Assembly: GCF_023061185.1 (NCBI RefSeq)
Contig: NZ_JAKGAK010000012.1
Location: forward strand, 1-64,000
Source: Chromohalobacter beijerinckii
GTDB lineage: Bacteria > Pseudomonadota > Gammaproteobacteria > Pseudomonadales > Halomonadaceae
DNA: 64,000 bases
Reading direction: 5' to 3'
In this document: one piece after another, positions 19,379-29,497 of the stretch
Layout: every line of letters starts with the position of its first letter
How positions within the stretch are numbered: position 1 is the stretch's first letter
Position numbers and translations under genes: made by a program
Notes under the pieces: model-generated
Database searches by the model: none
The model's input: the letters and a program-made list of their open reading frames with translations, nothing else
Told to the model about the DNA's origin: nothing

Positions 19379-19918
19379 ATGATCCTGCTGGGAATCGATC
19401 CCGGGTCGCGCATCACCGGTTACGGCATCATAGATGTCGCTTCGGCGACGCCGCGTTACGTCGCCAGCGGCTGCATCCGCATCAAGAGCGACCAGTTGGC
19501 TCAGAAGCTCGCCCAGGTGTATGCCGGCGTCGGAGAGTTGATCGGCGTGCATCGTCCGCATGAAATCGCCATCGAGCAGGTCTTCATGTCCAAGAATGCC
19601 GACTCCGCACTCAAGTTGGGGCAGGCACGCGGCACGGCGATCGTCTGTGCCGCCAATCACGGCCTCGAGGTCTTCGAATACGCCCCCACCCAGATCAAGC
19701 AAGCGGTCACCGGCACCGGCGCGGCGACCAAGGATCAAGTACAGCATATGGTGACGGCGATTCTGGGGCTCGACGGCACGCCACAGGCCGATGCCGCCGA
19801 CGCACTGGCCATCGCCTTGACCCATGCCTATGCGCGCCAGGGCCGCTCGTTGTCAGCAGCGCGCGGGCGGCGGCGGAGCGGTTCCCGTCAGCGTTGGCGC
19901 GACTTCCGCCCCGACTGA
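19379..19918 (+). CDS. ruvC: Crossover junction endodeoxyribonuclease RuvC
   Basis: RuvC cuts Holliday junctions together with RuvAB. Asp7 in [14 protein letters not shown] is the first catalytic acid, [11 protein letters not shown] supplies the Glu, and [13 protein letters not shown] supplies the last acids. The length of 179 residues is standard, with a basic C-terminal tail ([14 protein letters not shown]). I chose the ATG at 19379 because MILLGIDPG matches the family start; a much longer in-frame reading overlaps yebC. Confidence 0.96.
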   Translation: MILLGIDPGSRITGYGIIDVASATPRYVASGCIRIKSDQLAQKLAQVYAGVGELIGVHRPHEIAIEQVFMSKNADSALKLGQARGTAIVCAANHGLEVFEYAPTQIKQAVTGTGAATKDQVQHMVTAILGLDGTPQADAADALAIALTHAYARQGRSLSAARGRRRSGSRQRWRDFRPD

Positions 19919-19998
19919 GACGCCGCATGTCGGGTGCTGGTCAGTTGCGAGGCGGATCAGTATAGTGTCAACCCAGTCAATCGAAGGACTCGATGTGC

Positions 19999-20613
19999 AT
20001 GATTGGACGCTTGCGTGGCACCCTGTTGGAAAAGCAACCGCCGTGGATCGTCGTCGATGTCGGCGGCGTCGGCTATGAGCTGGAGACCTCTATGACCACC
20101 TTGCTGGCATTGCCGGCGGTGGGCGAAGAGGTTCAACTCCACACGCATATGGCGGTGCGCGAGGATGCGCATTTACTGTATGGCTTCGCACGCGGCGAAG
20201 AACGTCAACTCTTTCGCGCGCTGATCAAGGTCAACGGGGTAGGGCCCAAGCTAGCCTTGGCGATTCTCTCCGGCATGGATCAGGAAGCCTTCATCCGCTG
20301 CGTCATGGAAGACGACAGCAAGGCGCTGACACGTCTCCCCGGCGTCGGCAAGAAAACCGCCGATCGATTGGTCGTGGAAATGCGTGACCGCTTCCCCCAT
20401 TGGCAGCTCGAGCAGGAAAACGGACTGCATGCTCTTGAGTTGGGTGCCTCACCCGCAGCACCTGCGGCCGATCCTTTCGCCGATGCGGAATCGGCCCTCG
20501 TCGCCTTGGGCTACAAACCTACCGAAGCCTCGCGCATGCTGTCCGGGCTGGACGATAGCCTCTCCACGGAAGGCCTGATCAAAGCCGCCCTGACACGCAA
20601 GATGGCAGGTTAA
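19999..20613 (+). CDS. ruvA: Holliday junction branch migration protein RuvA
   Basis: RuvA binds the four-way junction as a tetramer and loads the RuvB motor. The product is 204 residues. It starts MIGRLRGTLL (ATG 19999, chosen over the in-frame ATG at 19993 because of this family start), has the two helix-hairpin-helix motifs VNGVGPKLALAIL and LPGVGKKTADRLVVEM, and carries a C-terminal RuvB-binding domain with ALVALGYKPTEA. It is followed 9 bases later by ruvB. Confidence 0.97.
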   Translation: MIGRLRGTLLEKQPPWIVVDVGGVGYELETSMTTLLALPAVGEEVQLHTHMAVREDAHLLYGFARGEERQLFRALIKVNGVGPKLALAILSGMDQEAFIRCVMEDDSKALTRLPGVGKKTADRLVVEMRDRFPHWQLEQENGLHALELGASPAAPAADPFADAESALVALGYKPTEASRMLSGLDDSLSTEGLIKAALTRKMAG

Positions 20614-20622
20614 GGACCGCGA

Positions 20623-21678
20623 ATGATCGATACCGACCGTCTAATCGCGGCGCAACCTCAGGGAAGCGAGGTGCACGTGGATCATGCCATTCGTCCGCAG
20701 CGACTGGCCGAGTACATCGGCCAGCCCCGCGTGCGCGAGCAGATGGATATCTTCATCAGCGCGGCCCGTCAGCGCAGCGATAGCCTCGATCATACCCTGA
20801 TCTTCGGGCCGCCTGGCCTTGGCAAGACCACGTTGGCCAACATCATCGCCGCCGAGATGGAAGTCGATATCAAATCGACTTCCGGCCCCGTACTCGAGCG
20901 CGCCGGTGACCTCGCCGCCATGCTCACCAACTTGCAAGCCGGTGATGTGCTGTTCATCGACGAGATACATCGCCTTCCCGCCTCGGTGGAAGAGGTGCTG
21001 TATCCCGCGATGGAGGATTATCAGCTCGACATCATGATCGGCGAAGGCCCCGCCGCGCGTTCCATCAAACTCGACCTGCCTGCCTTCACTCTGGTGGGCG
21101 CTACCACGCGTGCGGGGCTGCTCACATCGCCGCTGCGCGATCGTTTCGGTATCGTGCAACGACTGGAATTCTATGCGGTCGACGAATTGACCGAGATCGT
21201 GGTGCGTTCAGCGCATTTATTAGGGGTCGAGGCCGACCGTGACGGTGCGGCCGAAATTGCCCGCCGCGCGCGTGGCACGCCACGCATCGCCAATCGTCTA
21301 CTGCGGCGCGTGCGCGACTTCGCCGAAGTGCGTGGCGATGGTCGCCTGAACGAAGAAATTGCCGATCAAGCTCTCAACATGCTGCATGTCGACCGCCATG
21401 GGCTCGACCACATGGACCGACGCCTATTGATGGCGATGATCGAGAAGTTCGATGGCGGCCCGGTCGGCGTCGACAGCCTCGCGGCCGCAATCAGCGAGGA
21501 ACGCGATACGATCGAGGATGTCCTAGAACCGTACCTGATCCAACAGGGATTCATGATGCGCACCGCGCGTGGACGTGTGGTCACACGTCTGGCTTACGAA
21601 CACTTCGGCCTGACGCCGACCGATGCCGTTGTCGCAGCGCCATCGCTTGATGACAAGCGACAGGAGAGCGATGTATGA
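20623..21678 (+). CDS. ruvB: Holliday junction branch migration ATPase RuvB
   Basis: RuvB is the hexameric AAA+ motor of branch migration. It shows Walker [13 protein letters not shown], Walker [10 protein letters not shown], sensor region [18 protein letters not shown] and the arginine-finger region, and a C-terminal winged helix with [15 protein letters not shown]. At 351 residues its length is normal. Its TGA overlaps the ATG of the thioesterase gene (ATGA at 21675-21678), linking the ruv genes to the tol operon. Confidence 0.98.
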   Translation: MIDTDRLIAAQPQGSEVHVDHAIRPQRLAEYIGQPRVREQMDIFISAARQRSDSLDHTLIFGPPGLGKTTLANIIAAEMEVDIKSTSGPVLERAGDLAAMLTNLQAGDVLFIDEIHRLPASVEEVLYPAMEDYQLDIMIGEGPAARSIKLDLPAFTLVGATTRAGLLTSPLRDRFGIVQRLEFYAVDELTEIVVRSAHLLGVEADRDGAAEIARRARGTPRIANRLLRRVRDFAEVRGDGRLNEEIADQALNMLHVDRHGLDHMDRRLLMAMIEKFDGGPVGVDSLAAAISEERDTIEDVLEPYLIQQGFMMRTARGRVVTRLAYEHFGLTPTDAVVAAPSLDDKRQESDV

Positions 21679-22070
21679 GCGGCTTCACGCATACGGTCAA
21701 GGTCTACATCGAAGACACCGATGCCGGCGGTATCGTCTATTACGTCAATTATCTCAAATACATGGAGCGGGCACGCAGCGAGTGGTTAAACCACCACGGC
21801 CTGGCCCAGCGCGACTTGCTCGCACAGGGTATCCAACTGGTTGTGCATCACCTTGAATGCCGTTATGCCAAGCCCGCCCACCTCGACGACGAGCTGCACA
21901 TCACGGCGGACGTCGTCGAATCCACTGCCTGCCGCGCGACCTTCGCCCAGACAGTGACACGTCGCGGGGAACGACTGTGCGAGGCCCGGGTGGACATCGT
22001 CTGCCTCGAGGCTTCTCGGCTTAAACCCTTGCGTTGGCCGGATGCGCTGCAGCCGCTAATGCACGGATAA
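21675..22070 (+). CDS. ybgC: Tol-Pal-associated acyl-CoA thioesterase YbgC
   Basis: A hot-dog-fold thioesterase of 131 residues with the catalytic Asp in [20 protein letters not shown] and the following ERARSEWL. YbgC is the usual first gene of the tol-pal operon and acts on acyl-CoA or acyl-ACP at the membrane. The start overlaps the ruvB stop by four bases. tolQ starts 39 bases downstream. Confidence 0.94.
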   Translation: MSGFTHTVKVYIEDTDAGGIVYYVNYLKYMERARSEWLNHHGLAQRDLLAQGIQLVVHHLECRYAKPAHLDDELHITADVVESTACRATFAQTVTRRGERLCEARVDIVCLEASRLKPLRWPDALQPLMHG

Positions 22071-22109
22071 ACCAAGCGAAACGAACTCTCAAGCGACACG
22101 AGGACTGCC

Positions 22110-22799
22110 GTGAACGACTCCATGTCCATTCCGCATCTGATCATGAACGCCAGCCTGATCGTTCAACTGGTCATGCTCCTGCTCCTGGCTGCCTCAATAG
22201 CCTCCTGGATCATCATTTTTCAGCGTAGTATTGCGCTGCGGCGCGCCGAAAAGGCCTATCAGGATTTCGAAGACCGTTTCTGGTCCGGCGTCGATCTCAA
22301 CGAGCTCTATCGCGAGCTGCCCGCTGAACAAGAATCTCACGGCGCGGAGCACGTTTTCCGCTCCGGTTTTCGTGAATTCAACCGTCTTATGCCCAAGACC
22401 CAAAGCACCGATGCGGTGCTCGAAGGCGTGCAACGTGGCCAGCGCGTCGCCCTGTCGCGTGAAGAAGATCGCCTACAACTGCATCTCACTTTCCTCGCCA
22501 CGGTCGCTTCGGCAAGCCCTTATATCGGCCTGTTCGGGACCGTATGGGGCATCATGGGGTCGTTCCAAAGCTTGTCGATGGCTCAGCAAGCGACGCTGTC
22601 CACTGTCGCGCCCTGGATCGCGGAGGCGTTGGTCGCCACGGCCATGGGCCTGTTTGCAGCTATTCCTGCGGTGATCTTCTATAACCGACTATCCGCCCAT
22701 GCGGGACGCTTGCTCGGCAAATACGAAAACTTTGCCGAGGAATTCCACGCCATCCTGCACCGTAATCTGCAGGGGCGCAGCGAACGCGAGGCATCCTGA
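22110..22799 (+). CDS. tolQ: Tol-Pal system proton channel subunit TolQ
   Basis: TolQ is the MotA/ExbB-like inner-membrane subunit that, with TolR, uses the proton-motive force to energise TolA. The 229-residue product has a first membrane helix at about residues 14-36, a large cytoplasmic loop, and two further helices beginning around FLATVASASPYIGLFGTVWG and LVATAMGLFAAIPAVI, the typical ExbB/TolQ signatures. It starts at GTG 22110 behind CGAGGA. Confidence 0.96.
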   Translation: MNDSMSIPHLIMNASLIVQLVMLLLLAASIASWIIIFQRSIALRRAEKAYQDFEDRFWSGVDLNELYRELPAEQESHGAEHVFRSGFREFNRLMPKTQSTDAVLEGVQRGQRVALSREEDRLQLHLTFLATVASASPYIGLFGTVWGIMGSFQSLSMAQQATLSTVAPWIAEALVATAMGLFAAIPAVIFYNRLSAHAGRLLGKYENFAEEFHAILHRNLQGRSEREAS

Positions 22800-22809
22800 G
22801 GGAGGAAAC

Positions 22810-23250
22810 ATGTACGGATCCTATCATCATCGCCAGCGGCGCAAGCCGATGGGTGAGATCAATGTCGTGCCGTTCATCGATGTGATGCTGGTGCTGTTGG
22901 TGATCTTCATGATCACCGCTCCCATGCTCAATCAGGGGGTCGATGTCGAGTTGCCACAAGTGTCGTCCGAGCCTATCGATACCGAGGAGCAAGAGCCGCT
23001 GATCGTGTCGGTGGATCGTGAAGGGCAGTACTACATTTCCCTGGAGGATGAAGAGACCCCCGTCGCCCTTGATGAACTTGGGGAAAAGGTCAAGGCCATG
23101 TTGAGCCGCAACGCGGATACGCCGGTCATGGTGCGTGGCGATCGCAATGTTTCCTATGGTCAGATCGTGACTTTGATGAGTACGCTGCAAGGTTCGGGAG
23201 TGGGTAACGTCGGACTTATCTCCGAACCCCCTTCCGGCGGTGAAGAGTGA
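22810..23250 (+). CDS. tolR: Tol-Pal system subunit TolR
   Basis: TolR is the ExbD-like partner of TolQ. Its single membrane helix contains the essential proton-carrying acid, Asp24 in VVPFIDVMLVLLVIFMIT. The periplasmic domain follows. ATG 22810, behind GGGAGGA, gives 146 residues; a longer in-frame reading starts inside tolQ and is unlikely. It lies 10 bases after tolQ and 9 bases before tolA. Confidence 0.96.
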   Translation: MYGSYHHRQRRKPMGEINVVPFIDVMLVLLVIFMITAPMLNQGVDVELPQVSSEPIDTEEQEPLIVSVDREGQYYISLEDEETPVALDELGEKVKAMLSRNADTPVMVRGDRNVSYGQIVTLMSTLQGSGVGNVGLISEPPSGGEE

Positions 23251-23259
23251 GGCATCGAC

Positions 23260-24294
23260 ATGGCGAAACGTGAACGCCGTGTAGGCTATGGTTGGCCGGT
23301 GCTGCTGGCCATTGGCGTGCATGTCGCGGCGCTGATGCTCACTCTCATCAAATGGCCTGAAAGCGAGTCCGACCCAACCTCTTCATCAGTGGTCCAGGCG
23401 ACGCTCGTTCGCGCTGAAACGGCAACGGATCAACCCCAGCAGACCGAGGATTCCACTCCGCCCGCCTCTCAGTCGGAAGAAGAGGATGCGCCGGAACCCG
23501 AAGAATCGGCGCCTTCGGAAGCGTCTGAGGAACCAGAACCCGATAGCGAGGCCGAGACAACGGATAGCGCGGTGGAAGAAGCCAAAGCCGAAGCACAGCG
23601 CTTGCAGGAAGAAGCGCAACGCGCGGCGGAACAGCGAGCCGAAGCCGAGCAGCAGCGCCAGGAAGAGGCTGAAGCCGAGCGGCAGCGTCAGGAAGAAGCC
23701 GAAGCCGAGCGGCAGCGCCAGGAAGAAGCTGAAGCTGAGCGGAAGCGCCAAGCAGAGGCCGAAGCTGAGCGGAAGCGCCAGGAAGAGGCTGAAGCCGAGA
23801 AGAAGCGCCAGGAAGAGGCTGAAGCCGAGAAGAAGCGCCAGGAAGAGGCCGAAGCCGAGAAGAAGCGCCAGGAAGAGGCCGAAGCTGAGCGGAAGCGTCA
23901 GCAAGAGCTCGCCGAACGGGCGGCTCAGGCCAATAACTCATCACTGGACAGCATGATCAGTGATGAAGAACAATCCATTGCTAACGCAAAGCAGGCCAGC
24001 GAAGCTGCCAATGGCTTCAAGAACCTGGTTCGCCGATACGTCGAACAAAGCTGGAATGTACCTTCCAATGCATCTTCGGAGTTACGCGCCATCGTGCGAA
24101 TCCAATTGCTGCCCACTGGCGAGCTGGTAAACGCCACAATCATACAAAGCAGTGGCAATTCCGCTTTCGATCATTCCGTGATCAATGCCGTCGAAAAGGC
24201 GGCGCCATTCCGTGCGATGCGCGAACTCGACGCTTCGGTAAAAGGGCAGTTCCGTGAATTCAATCTGGACTTCAACCCAGAGGACATCCGCTGA
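23260..24294 (+). CDS. tolA: Tol-Pal periplasm-spanning protein TolA
   Basis: TolA links the TolQR motor to TolB and Pal. It has an N-terminal membrane anchor (about residues 10-28), an acidic linker rich in Glu, Ser and Pro, a long charged helix (about residues 105-220) built from near-identical ten-residue units such as [10 protein letters not shown], and a C-terminal domain III of about 100 residues ([13 protein letters not shown] to the end) that binds colicins, phages and TolB in relatives. The length of 344 residues is usual. Its stop and the tolB start share one base. Confidence 0.95.
   Translation: MAKRERRVGYGWPVLLAIGVHVAALMLTLIKWPESESDPTSSSVVQATLVRAETATDQPQQTEDSTPPASQSEEEDAPEPEESAPSEASEEPEPDSEAETTDSAVEEAKAEAQRLQEEAQRAAEQRAEAEQQRQEEAEAERQRQEEAEAERQRQEEAEAERKRQAEAEAERKRQEEAEAEKKRQEEAEAEKKRQEEAEAEKKRQEEAEAERKRQQELAERAAQANNSSLDSMISDEEQSIANAKQASEAANGFKNLVRRYVEQSWNVPSNASSELRAIVRIQLLPTGELVNATIIQSSGNSAFDHSVINAVEKAAPFRAMRELDASVKGQFREFNLDFNPEDIR
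23641..23910 (+). repeat. Nine tandem 30-bp units in tolA domain II
   Basis: Units begin at 23641 and recur every 30 bases to 23910, each encoding a variant of [10 protein letters not shown]. The units differ mainly at third positions and at codons for Arg/Gln/Lys. The 10-residue period is not the 7-residue period of a standard coiled coil. The array is a likely site of copy-number variation between strains. Confidence 0.9.
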
Positions 24295-25583
24295 TGAAAC
24301 GACTCAAGTTTTGGACAGCCGCGCTGCTGATGTTATGTGCCGGAATGGCGCATGCCGAGCTGACCATCGAAATCACCAAGGGCAGCGATCAGGCCATCCC
24401 CATTGCCATCGTGCCGATGGAAGGCGGGGATGCACTACCGCAAGAGATCTCGCGTATCGTCGGCAACGACCTGGAGCGCAGCGGTCGTTTCAAACCATTG
24501 TCGCGAGATTCGCTGATTTCCCGGCCCAGTAGCAGTGATGATGTTTACTATCAAGATTGGCAGCAGTTGAATAGCGACTACCTGGTGGTGGGCAAGGTCG
24601 AGAACCAAGGCCAGAATGGCCAGTACCGCATTCAGTATGAGCTTCTCGACGTTAATGGCGAAGACCGTATGCTCGGCGAGGTCGTAACCGCCAGCCGGGA
24701 TCAACTGCGCGACAGCGCGCACTATATCAGCGATCAGATCTTTGAAGAGATCACCGGAATTCGTGGCGCTTTCTCTACGAGCATCGCCTATGTCACGGCC
24801 AATGGCGTCGATGACAACATCAAATATACTTTGAACATCGCCGATTCCGACGGGCACAACAACCAAGAGATTCTCTCCTCAGATGAGCCCATCATGTCAC
24901 CGGCGTGGTCACCGGACGGTCGCAAGCTGGCCTATGTCTCGTTCGAGACGGGGCGGCCCTCCATCTATGTCCAGAACCTTTCGACAGGGCAGCGTATCCA
25001 GCTGACCTCCTTCGAAGGAATCAACGGTGCACCGGCATGGTCACCGGATGGACGCAAGCTGGCAATGTCGCTTTCCAAGGATGGCCAGCCGGAGATCTAC
25101 GTCATGGATGTCGGCTCGCGAAATCTCACGCGCCTGACACATAGCGATGCGATCGACACCGAACCCGAGTGGGCGCCGGACGGTCGTAGCTTGATTTTCA
25201 CCTCCGATCGTAGTGGCAATCCGCAGATCTATCGTTACAACCTGGGTGATGAGCAGGCCCAGCGGATCACCTTCACCGGCAGCTATAATTCACGTGGCCG
25301 TTTCAACCCGGACGGCGATGCGATATTTATGGTGACCCGCGACGACGACGGTTTCCACATTGCTCGCCAGGACCTGGATACCGATCGCATGACGGTCCTC
25401 ACCGATTCCAATTGGGATGAATCTCCCAGTGTCGCGCCGAATGGCACCATGGTAATCTTCGCCACGCAAGAAGGGACCCGCGGTGTATTGGGGGCCGTAT
25501 CGGACGATGGTAGTGCTTCCTTCCGGCTGCCGTCGCCGCAAGGGGACGTGCGCGAACCTGCATGGTCACCCTTTTTAGACTAA
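24294..25583 (+). CDS. tolB: Tol-Pal periplasmic beta-propeller protein TolB
   Basis: TolB is a secreted periplasmic protein that contacts Pal and TolA. The first 21 residues form a signal peptide ending AHA before ELTIEITKG, the mature N-terminus that acts as the TolA box in E. coli. After an N-terminal domain come repeated propeller blades marked by [11 protein letters not shown] (twice or more), [17 protein letters not shown] and [10 protein letters not shown]. The product is 429 residues, the normal length. Confidence 0.96.
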   Translation: MKRLKFWTAALLMLCAGMAHAELTIEITKGSDQAIPIAIVPMEGGDALPQEISRIVGNDLERSGRFKPLSRDSLISRPSSSDDVYYQDWQQLNSDYLVVGKVENQGQNGQYRIQYELLDVNGEDRMLGEVVTASRDQLRDSAHYISDQIFEEITGIRGAFSTSIAYVTANGVDDNIKYTLNIADSDGHNNQEILSSDEPIMSPAWSPDGRKLAYVSFETGRPSIYVQNLSTGQRIQLTSFEGINGAPAWSPDGRKLAMSLSKDGQPEIYVMDVGSRNLTRLTHSDAIDTEPEWAPDGRSLIFTSDRSGNPQIYRYNLGDEQAQRITFTGSYNSRGRFNPDGDAIFMVTRDDDGFHIARQDLDTDRMTVLTDSNWDESPSVAPNGTMVIFATQEGTRGVLGAVSDDGSASFRLPSPQGDVREPAWSPFLD

Positions 25584-25624
25584 ACCGCGATAGAGTCATT
25601 TGACTTTCAAGCAAGGAGAAAACA

Positions 25625-26158
25625 ATGCAATTCAAACCATATGCTCAAGGCCTCGCCGTCGCCATTTCACTCGCCGTTCTCGCGGGTTGTTCCAGCACTG
25701 GCGGCACCCAGGATGGCAGCATGGATGGCACGTCCGGAACAGGCGCCGGTGGCTCAGACTCCGCCTCCAGCCAAGGCATGGAAAGTGGACAAGGCACTTC
25801 AGGCAGCGAGATGGGCGACCGCAATGCCATTCCTGAAGAGCGCACCATCTACTTTGCCTTCGACCGCGACACTATTCGTCCGGAATTCGAGTCAGTACTC
25901 GAAGCGCATGCTCAATATCTCAAGAATCACCCCAACACCGATGTCGTCTTGGAAGGGCATGCCGACGAGCGTGGCACCCGCGAGTACAACCTGGGGTTGG
26001 GTGAGCGTCGTGCGCAAGCCGTCGAGCAATATCTCAGTGTGGAAGGCGTCTCGTCCTCACAAGTCGAAATCGTCAGCTACGGCGAAGAGCGTCCTGCGGT
26101 ACGCGGTCACGATGAAGAGTCGTATGCCCAGAATCGCCGCGTCGTCTTTTCCTACTAA
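25625..26158 (+). CDS. pal: Peptidoglycan-associated lipoprotein Pal
   Basis: Pal is an outer-membrane lipoprotein that binds peptidoglycan through an OmpA-like domain. The lipobox is LAVLAGC, with Cys22 as the lipidation site. A Gly/Ser-rich linker precedes the OmpA domain with IYFAFDRDTIRPEF and the diaminopimelate-binding region LEGHADERGTREYNLGLGE. At 177 residues the length is typical. The start follows AAGGAG. Confidence 0.96.
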   Translation: MQFKPYAQGLAVAISLAVLAGCSSTGGTQDGSMDGTSGTGAGGSDSASSQGMESGQGTSGSEMGDRNAIPEERTIYFAFDRDTIRPEFESVLEAHAQYLKNHPNTDVVLEGHADERGTREYNLGLGERRAQAVEQYLSVEGVSSSQVEIVSYGEERPAVRGHDEESYAQNRRVVFSY

Positions 26159-26176
26159 ACGTCGCCGGAGTCAGGT

Positions 26177-26977
26177 ATGAAACACGGTCTGAAAAGACTG
26201 TGCGGCGCGGGAGCCTTGGTGCTCCCGCTGTCCGTATGGGCTCAGCCCTCGGTCGATGACTTGACCGACCAGTCCAGCAGCATTTATAGCCAGACCGCCG
26301 TGCGTGACGAATCGGGCGGCGGTGGTGGCAATCTGGCCTTGTTCAATCAGTTGAAGGACAGCCAGCGCGAGATCAAGCAATTGCGCGGCCAGCTCGAAGA
26401 GCTGCGCTACCAGCTCGAACAGCAGAAGAAACTTTCGCAAGAACGGTTTCTGGATCTTGAAAAGCGCGTCGATGACATGGCGTCGCGTTCTAATGCCTCC
26501 AGAGATGCTGCCGGCGTCGATAGCGATGCCGCCGAGTCGATCACCGGTGATGCCGGTGCCAACGAATCGCAAGCAGGTAGCACTCAAGAGGGCGCGTCAG
26601 GCGACCAAGGGCGTGAAGATTATCAAGCGGCTTTCAAGAAGGTGCAGGCGCGTGAGTTCGACCAGGCCATCCAGGCTTTCGAGGATTTCCTCAGCGACTA
26701 CCCGAACTCCGATTTACGCCCCAACGCGCACTACTGGCTAGGCGAGTTGTATTCCGCGCAATCGCAATTGGACGCGGCCGCCGAGTCTTTCCAGACGGTC
26801 ATCGATGACTATCCCGACAGCAACAAGGTCGCGGATGCCCTCTACAAGCTGGGATTGCTAAAAGCACGCCAAGGCCATCCCGATGAAAGTACAACGCTCC
26901 TCGAGCGCGTCCGCGACGACTATCCTGATAGCAACGCGGCTGATATGGCCGAGGATTTCCTTAACCAGTCAGACTGA
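26177..26977 (+). CDS. cpoB: Cell division coordinator CpoB (YbgF)
   Basis: CpoB is a periplasmic TolA-binding protein that coordinates the Tol machine with septal peptidoglycan synthesis. A signal peptide ends near SVWA, followed by the trimerising coiled coil (about residues 55-100) and then three TPR repeats of the type YQAAFKKVQAREFDQAIQAF, HYWLGELYSAQSQLDAAAES and ALYKLGLLKARQGHPDES. The product is 266 residues. It closes the tol-pal operon. Confidence 0.94.
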   Translation: MKHGLKRLCGAGALVLPLSVWAQPSVDDLTDQSSSIYSQTAVRDESGGGGGNLALFNQLKDSQREIKQLRGQLEELRYQLEQQKKLSQERFLDLEKRVDDMASRSNASRDAAGVDSDAAESITGDAGANESQAGSTQEGASGDQGREDYQAAFKKVQAREFDQAIQAFEDFLSDYPNSDLRPNAHYWLGELYSAQSQLDAAAESFQTVIDDYPDSNKVADALYKLGLLKARQGHPDESTTLLERVRDDYPDSNAADMAEDFLNQSD

Positions 26978-27004
26978 TTGACGCCGCAAGATGGGGGATG
27001 CGTC

Positions 27005-27784
27005 ATGGAATGCCATATTGATTATCATCCGCCAGCGAACCTGCTAGAGGGTCGTGTTGTACTCGTGACCGGCGCGGGGGCCGGCATCGGGCGTGCTGCC
27101 GCGCGCTCTTTTGCCGAACACGGCGCCACTCTGGTACTGGTTGGGCGTACGCTGACCAAACTCGAGGCGGTCTACGATGAGATCGAAACCGCTGGCGGGC
27201 CGCAACCCGCGATTTACCCGCTCAACTTCGAGGGGGCGACACTCAAGGAATATCGTGATCTAGCCAAGACACTGGAACGCGAGTTCGGGCGCCTCGACGG
27301 TCTTCTGCACAACGCCGGCCTGCTCGGGGAATTGATGCCTTTCGCGCAATACGACTCGGAGCTCTGGGAACGGGTGATGCAGGTCAATGTCACCGGTCCG
27401 GTCTGGATGACGCAGGCATTACTGCCATTACTCGAGGCATCCCGCGATGCCTCGGTGGTGCTAACTTCCTCGAGCGTCGGGCGTAAGGGCCGCGCGCGCT
27501 GGGGTGCTTATTCGGTTTCGAAATTCGCGACGGAAGGCTTCATGCAGGTGCTGGCCGATGAACTCGAGCCCACTTCGTCGGTACGTGTGAACACCCTCAA
27601 TCCCGGGGCGACCCGCACGGCCATGCGACAAGGGGCATATCCTGACGAGGATCCAGCGACGTTACGCACGCCGCTGGATATCATGCCGACTTACTTGTGG
27701 TTGATGGGTCCCGCGAGCCGGGGACATACGGGGCAGGCATTCGATGCCCAGCCGCCCAAAGGTGTGTCACCGGGAACCGCATAA
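27005..27784 (+). CDS. YciK family short-chain oxidoreductase
   Basis: A short-chain dehydrogenase with the cofactor motif VTGAGAGIGRAAA, the LHNAGLLGE stretch, and the active-site Ser in TSSSVGRKGRARWGAYSVSKFATEG, with Tyr and Lys spaced YxxxK. The match to E. coli YciK extends through NPGATRTAMR and DIMPTYLWLMG. I chose ATG 27005 (259 residues) because the family start precedes YHPPANLLEGR; an in-frame TTG at 26978 directly abuts cpoB. The substrate is unknown. In pseudomonads the homologue sits beside ubiG and mupP, as here, although here it is convergent. Confidence 0.9.
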   Translation: MECHIDYHPPANLLEGRVVLVTGAGAGIGRAAARSFAEHGATLVLVGRTLTKLEAVYDEIETAGGPQPAIYPLNFEGATLKEYRDLAKTLEREFGRLDGLLHNAGLLGELMPFAQYDSELWERVMQVNVTGPVWMTQALLPLLEASRDASVVLTSSSVGRKGRARWGAYSVSKFATEGFMQVLADELEPTSSVRVNTLNPGATRTAMRQGAYPDEDPATLRTPLDIMPTYLWLMGPASRGHTGQAFDAQPPKGVSPGTA

Positions 27785-27793
27785 GCAGTTCCG

Positions 27794-28483
27794 TCAACCT
27801 GGGCGGCCAACCGTTTCGTCTTCGCCGGGCCAAAGCGCCTGCGTCAAGCTTTCCGGCGTTTCGAACCAACGATCCACCGGCCAGGTGTCAGGTGTTTCTG
27901 CGTCATCGATGTAGCCATAGCGTACTGCGATGGCGTACATTCCAGCAGCACGCGCCGCCTGCATGTCCCGCAGATGGTCACCGATGTACCAGCAATCCCC
28001 GGGCGCGACGCCCAGACGTCGCGCGGCCTCGAGTAGTGGCGCGGGATCAGGTTTCTTGAGTGGCAAATCATCCGCCGCCAGCAATACACCATGGGTCAGA
28101 CTCAGTGCCTCGACCAACGGCGCAGCATAGGCGCGCGGTTTGTTGGTGACGATTCCCCAGGGGCGTTGGGCCAGGTCCCAGGCTTCTAGCAGGGGCGTTA
28201 GACCGGGGAACACACGGCTATGCACCGCAATATTGCGACCGTAGGTCTCGAGCAGGAAACGCCTCGCCTCGCCATGATCGGCATGCGTAGGTGCCAATCC
28301 CAGTGCCAGTTCTACCAGCGCGCTACCGCCGTTCGAAACCTGCCCCCGTATAACGTCATAGGGCAATGGCGCGAGTCCATGATGTGTTCGCAAAGCGTTG
28401 GTGGCGTAGGCCAGATCGGGGGCCGTATCGACGAGCGTGCCGTCGAGATCGAAAAGCAACGCCGCCGGTCGGGCGTGACTCAT
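27794..28483 (-). CDS. mupP: HAD phosphatase, probable MurNAc-6-phosphate phosphatase (MupP)
   Basis: A HAD-superfamily phosphatase with motif [13 protein letters not shown] (nucleophile Asp), motif II VTNKP, motif [11 protein letters not shown] and motif [12 protein letters not shown]. Such genes are often labelled phosphoglycolate phosphatase (gph). The placement directly behind ubiG and beside a YciK-type gene matches Pseudomonas mupP, which dephosphorylates MurNAc-6-phosphate in peptidoglycan recycling, and the region around AVRYGYI is similar. ATG 28483 overlaps the ubiG stop (ATGA), giving 229 residues. The MupP assignment is from context and remembered similarity; glycolate phosphatase activity remains possible. 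Confidence 0.75.
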   Translation of the reverse strand: MSHARPAALLFDLDGTLVDTAPDLAYATNALRTHHGLAPLPYDVIRGQVSNGGSALVELALGLAPTHADHGEARRFLLETYGRNIAVHSRVFPGLTPLLEAWDLAQRPWGIVTNKPRAYAAPLVEALSLTHGVLLAADDLPLKKPDPAPLLEAARRLGVAPGDCWYIGDHLRDMQAARAAGMYAIAVRYGYIDDAETPDTWPVDRWFETPESLTQALWPGEDETVGRPG

Positions 28484-29217
28484 CGTGTCTCTCCAGTGCC
28501 CGTCCATTCCGGCGTGCAGTGCATCATGTAATTCACGGACACATCGTTAGCTACCAGGCGATAGCGCTTGGTCACGGGGTTGTATGTCAGTCCGGTCTGA
28601 CGACGCACGCGTAAGCTGGCGTCACGGCACCAGGCCGACAACTCCGCCGGACGAATGAACTTGTTGTAGGTATGCGTTCCGCGGGGCAATAGCTGCAACA
28701 CGTACTCGGCGCCTAGAATGGCGAACATATACGCCTTGGGATTGCGGTTGATGGTCGAGAAGAACAAGTGGCCACCGGGCTTGACCAAGGTCGCGCATGC
28801 CCGTACGACCGCCGCCGGATCGGGAACATGCTCGAGCATTTCCAGACAGGTGACGACATCGAACTCACCGGGGTGCTGAGCCGCCATTTCTTCGGCGCTG
28901 ATCTGACGGTAATCGACCGTCACCTCGCTTTCCTGCTGGTGCAGACGCGCGACGGCAAGCGGCGCTTCGCCCATGTCGATGCCCGTGACCCGAGCGCCGC
29001 GATGGGCCATCGCTTCGCTAAGGATACCGCCACCACATCCCACATCGATGGCGGTCTTACCCGCCAGGTTGGCCTGCTCATCGATGAAGTTCAGGCGCAG
29101 TGGATTAATCTCATGCAGCGGCTTGAACTCGCTTTCAGGATCCCACCAGCGGCTGGCAAGCGCTTCGAACTTGGCGATCTCGGCGTGATCCACGTTGTTA
29201 CCGAACGTCTCGCTCAT
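28480..29217 (-). CDS. ubiG: Ubiquinone biosynthesis O-methyltransferase UbiG
   Basis: UbiG performs both O-methylations of ubiquinone synthesis. The SAM-binding motif I is [16 protein letters not shown]. The upstream signature [25 protein letters not shown] and the later [23 protein letters not shown] are specific to the family. The product is 245 residues, the usual length. It is translationally coupled to the downstream phosphatase gene. Confidence 0.96.
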   Translation of the reverse strand: MSETFGNNVDHAEIAKFEALASRWWDPESEFKPLHEINPLRLNFIDEQANLAGKTAIDVGCGGGILSEAMAHRGARVTGIDMGEAPLAVARLHQQESEVTVDYRQISAEEMAAQHPGEFDVVTCLEMLEHVPDPAAVVRACATLVKPGGHLFFSTINRNPKAYMFAILGAEYVLQLLPRGTHTYNKFIRPAELSAWCRDASLRVRRQTGLTYNPVTKRYRLVANDVSVNYMMHCTPEWTGTGETR

Positions 29218-29497
29218 GGGGTTTCCTCTTGGAGAAATGATCGAACCGATGCCGCAGCATACGTATCGAAATCTATGTCTTTATGTGTCGTCACGTGCCG
29301 GCACGCCAATAATGCACATTCTACAATGTTACGCACGGATGTTGAGGGGCGCATTCTGCCAACCTCGACACTGCTAGACAGTGCGAACCTCTTTGCCTGA
29401 ATACCATCAAAGGAATGCCGAATCGTTGGCGCCGTCACGCTTTTCACTATGGCATACTGCCAACACTCGACCCTAGAACGCTAAGGAAGGATTCCTC

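Noticed and set aside
19919-19998. LexA-type SOS box before ruvA
   Set aside because: No CTG-N10-CAG site of good quality is present in the gap; ruvA appears to be read from the upstream genes.
23348-23944. Long minus-strand reading frames across tolA
   Set aside because: They are antisense products of the 30-base repeats, low in complexity (Leu/Pro/Ala-rich or Phe/Leu-rich), with no ribosome site; the plus-strand TolA explains the DNA.
26978-27004. TTG start directly after cpoB for the YciK-type gene
   Set aside because: The nine added residues are not conserved and the ATG at 27005 gives the family-like N-terminus.
28768-29400. 210-residue plus-strand frame antisense to ubiG
   Set aside because: It is an open shadow of a clearly conserved methyltransferase gene on the minus strand.
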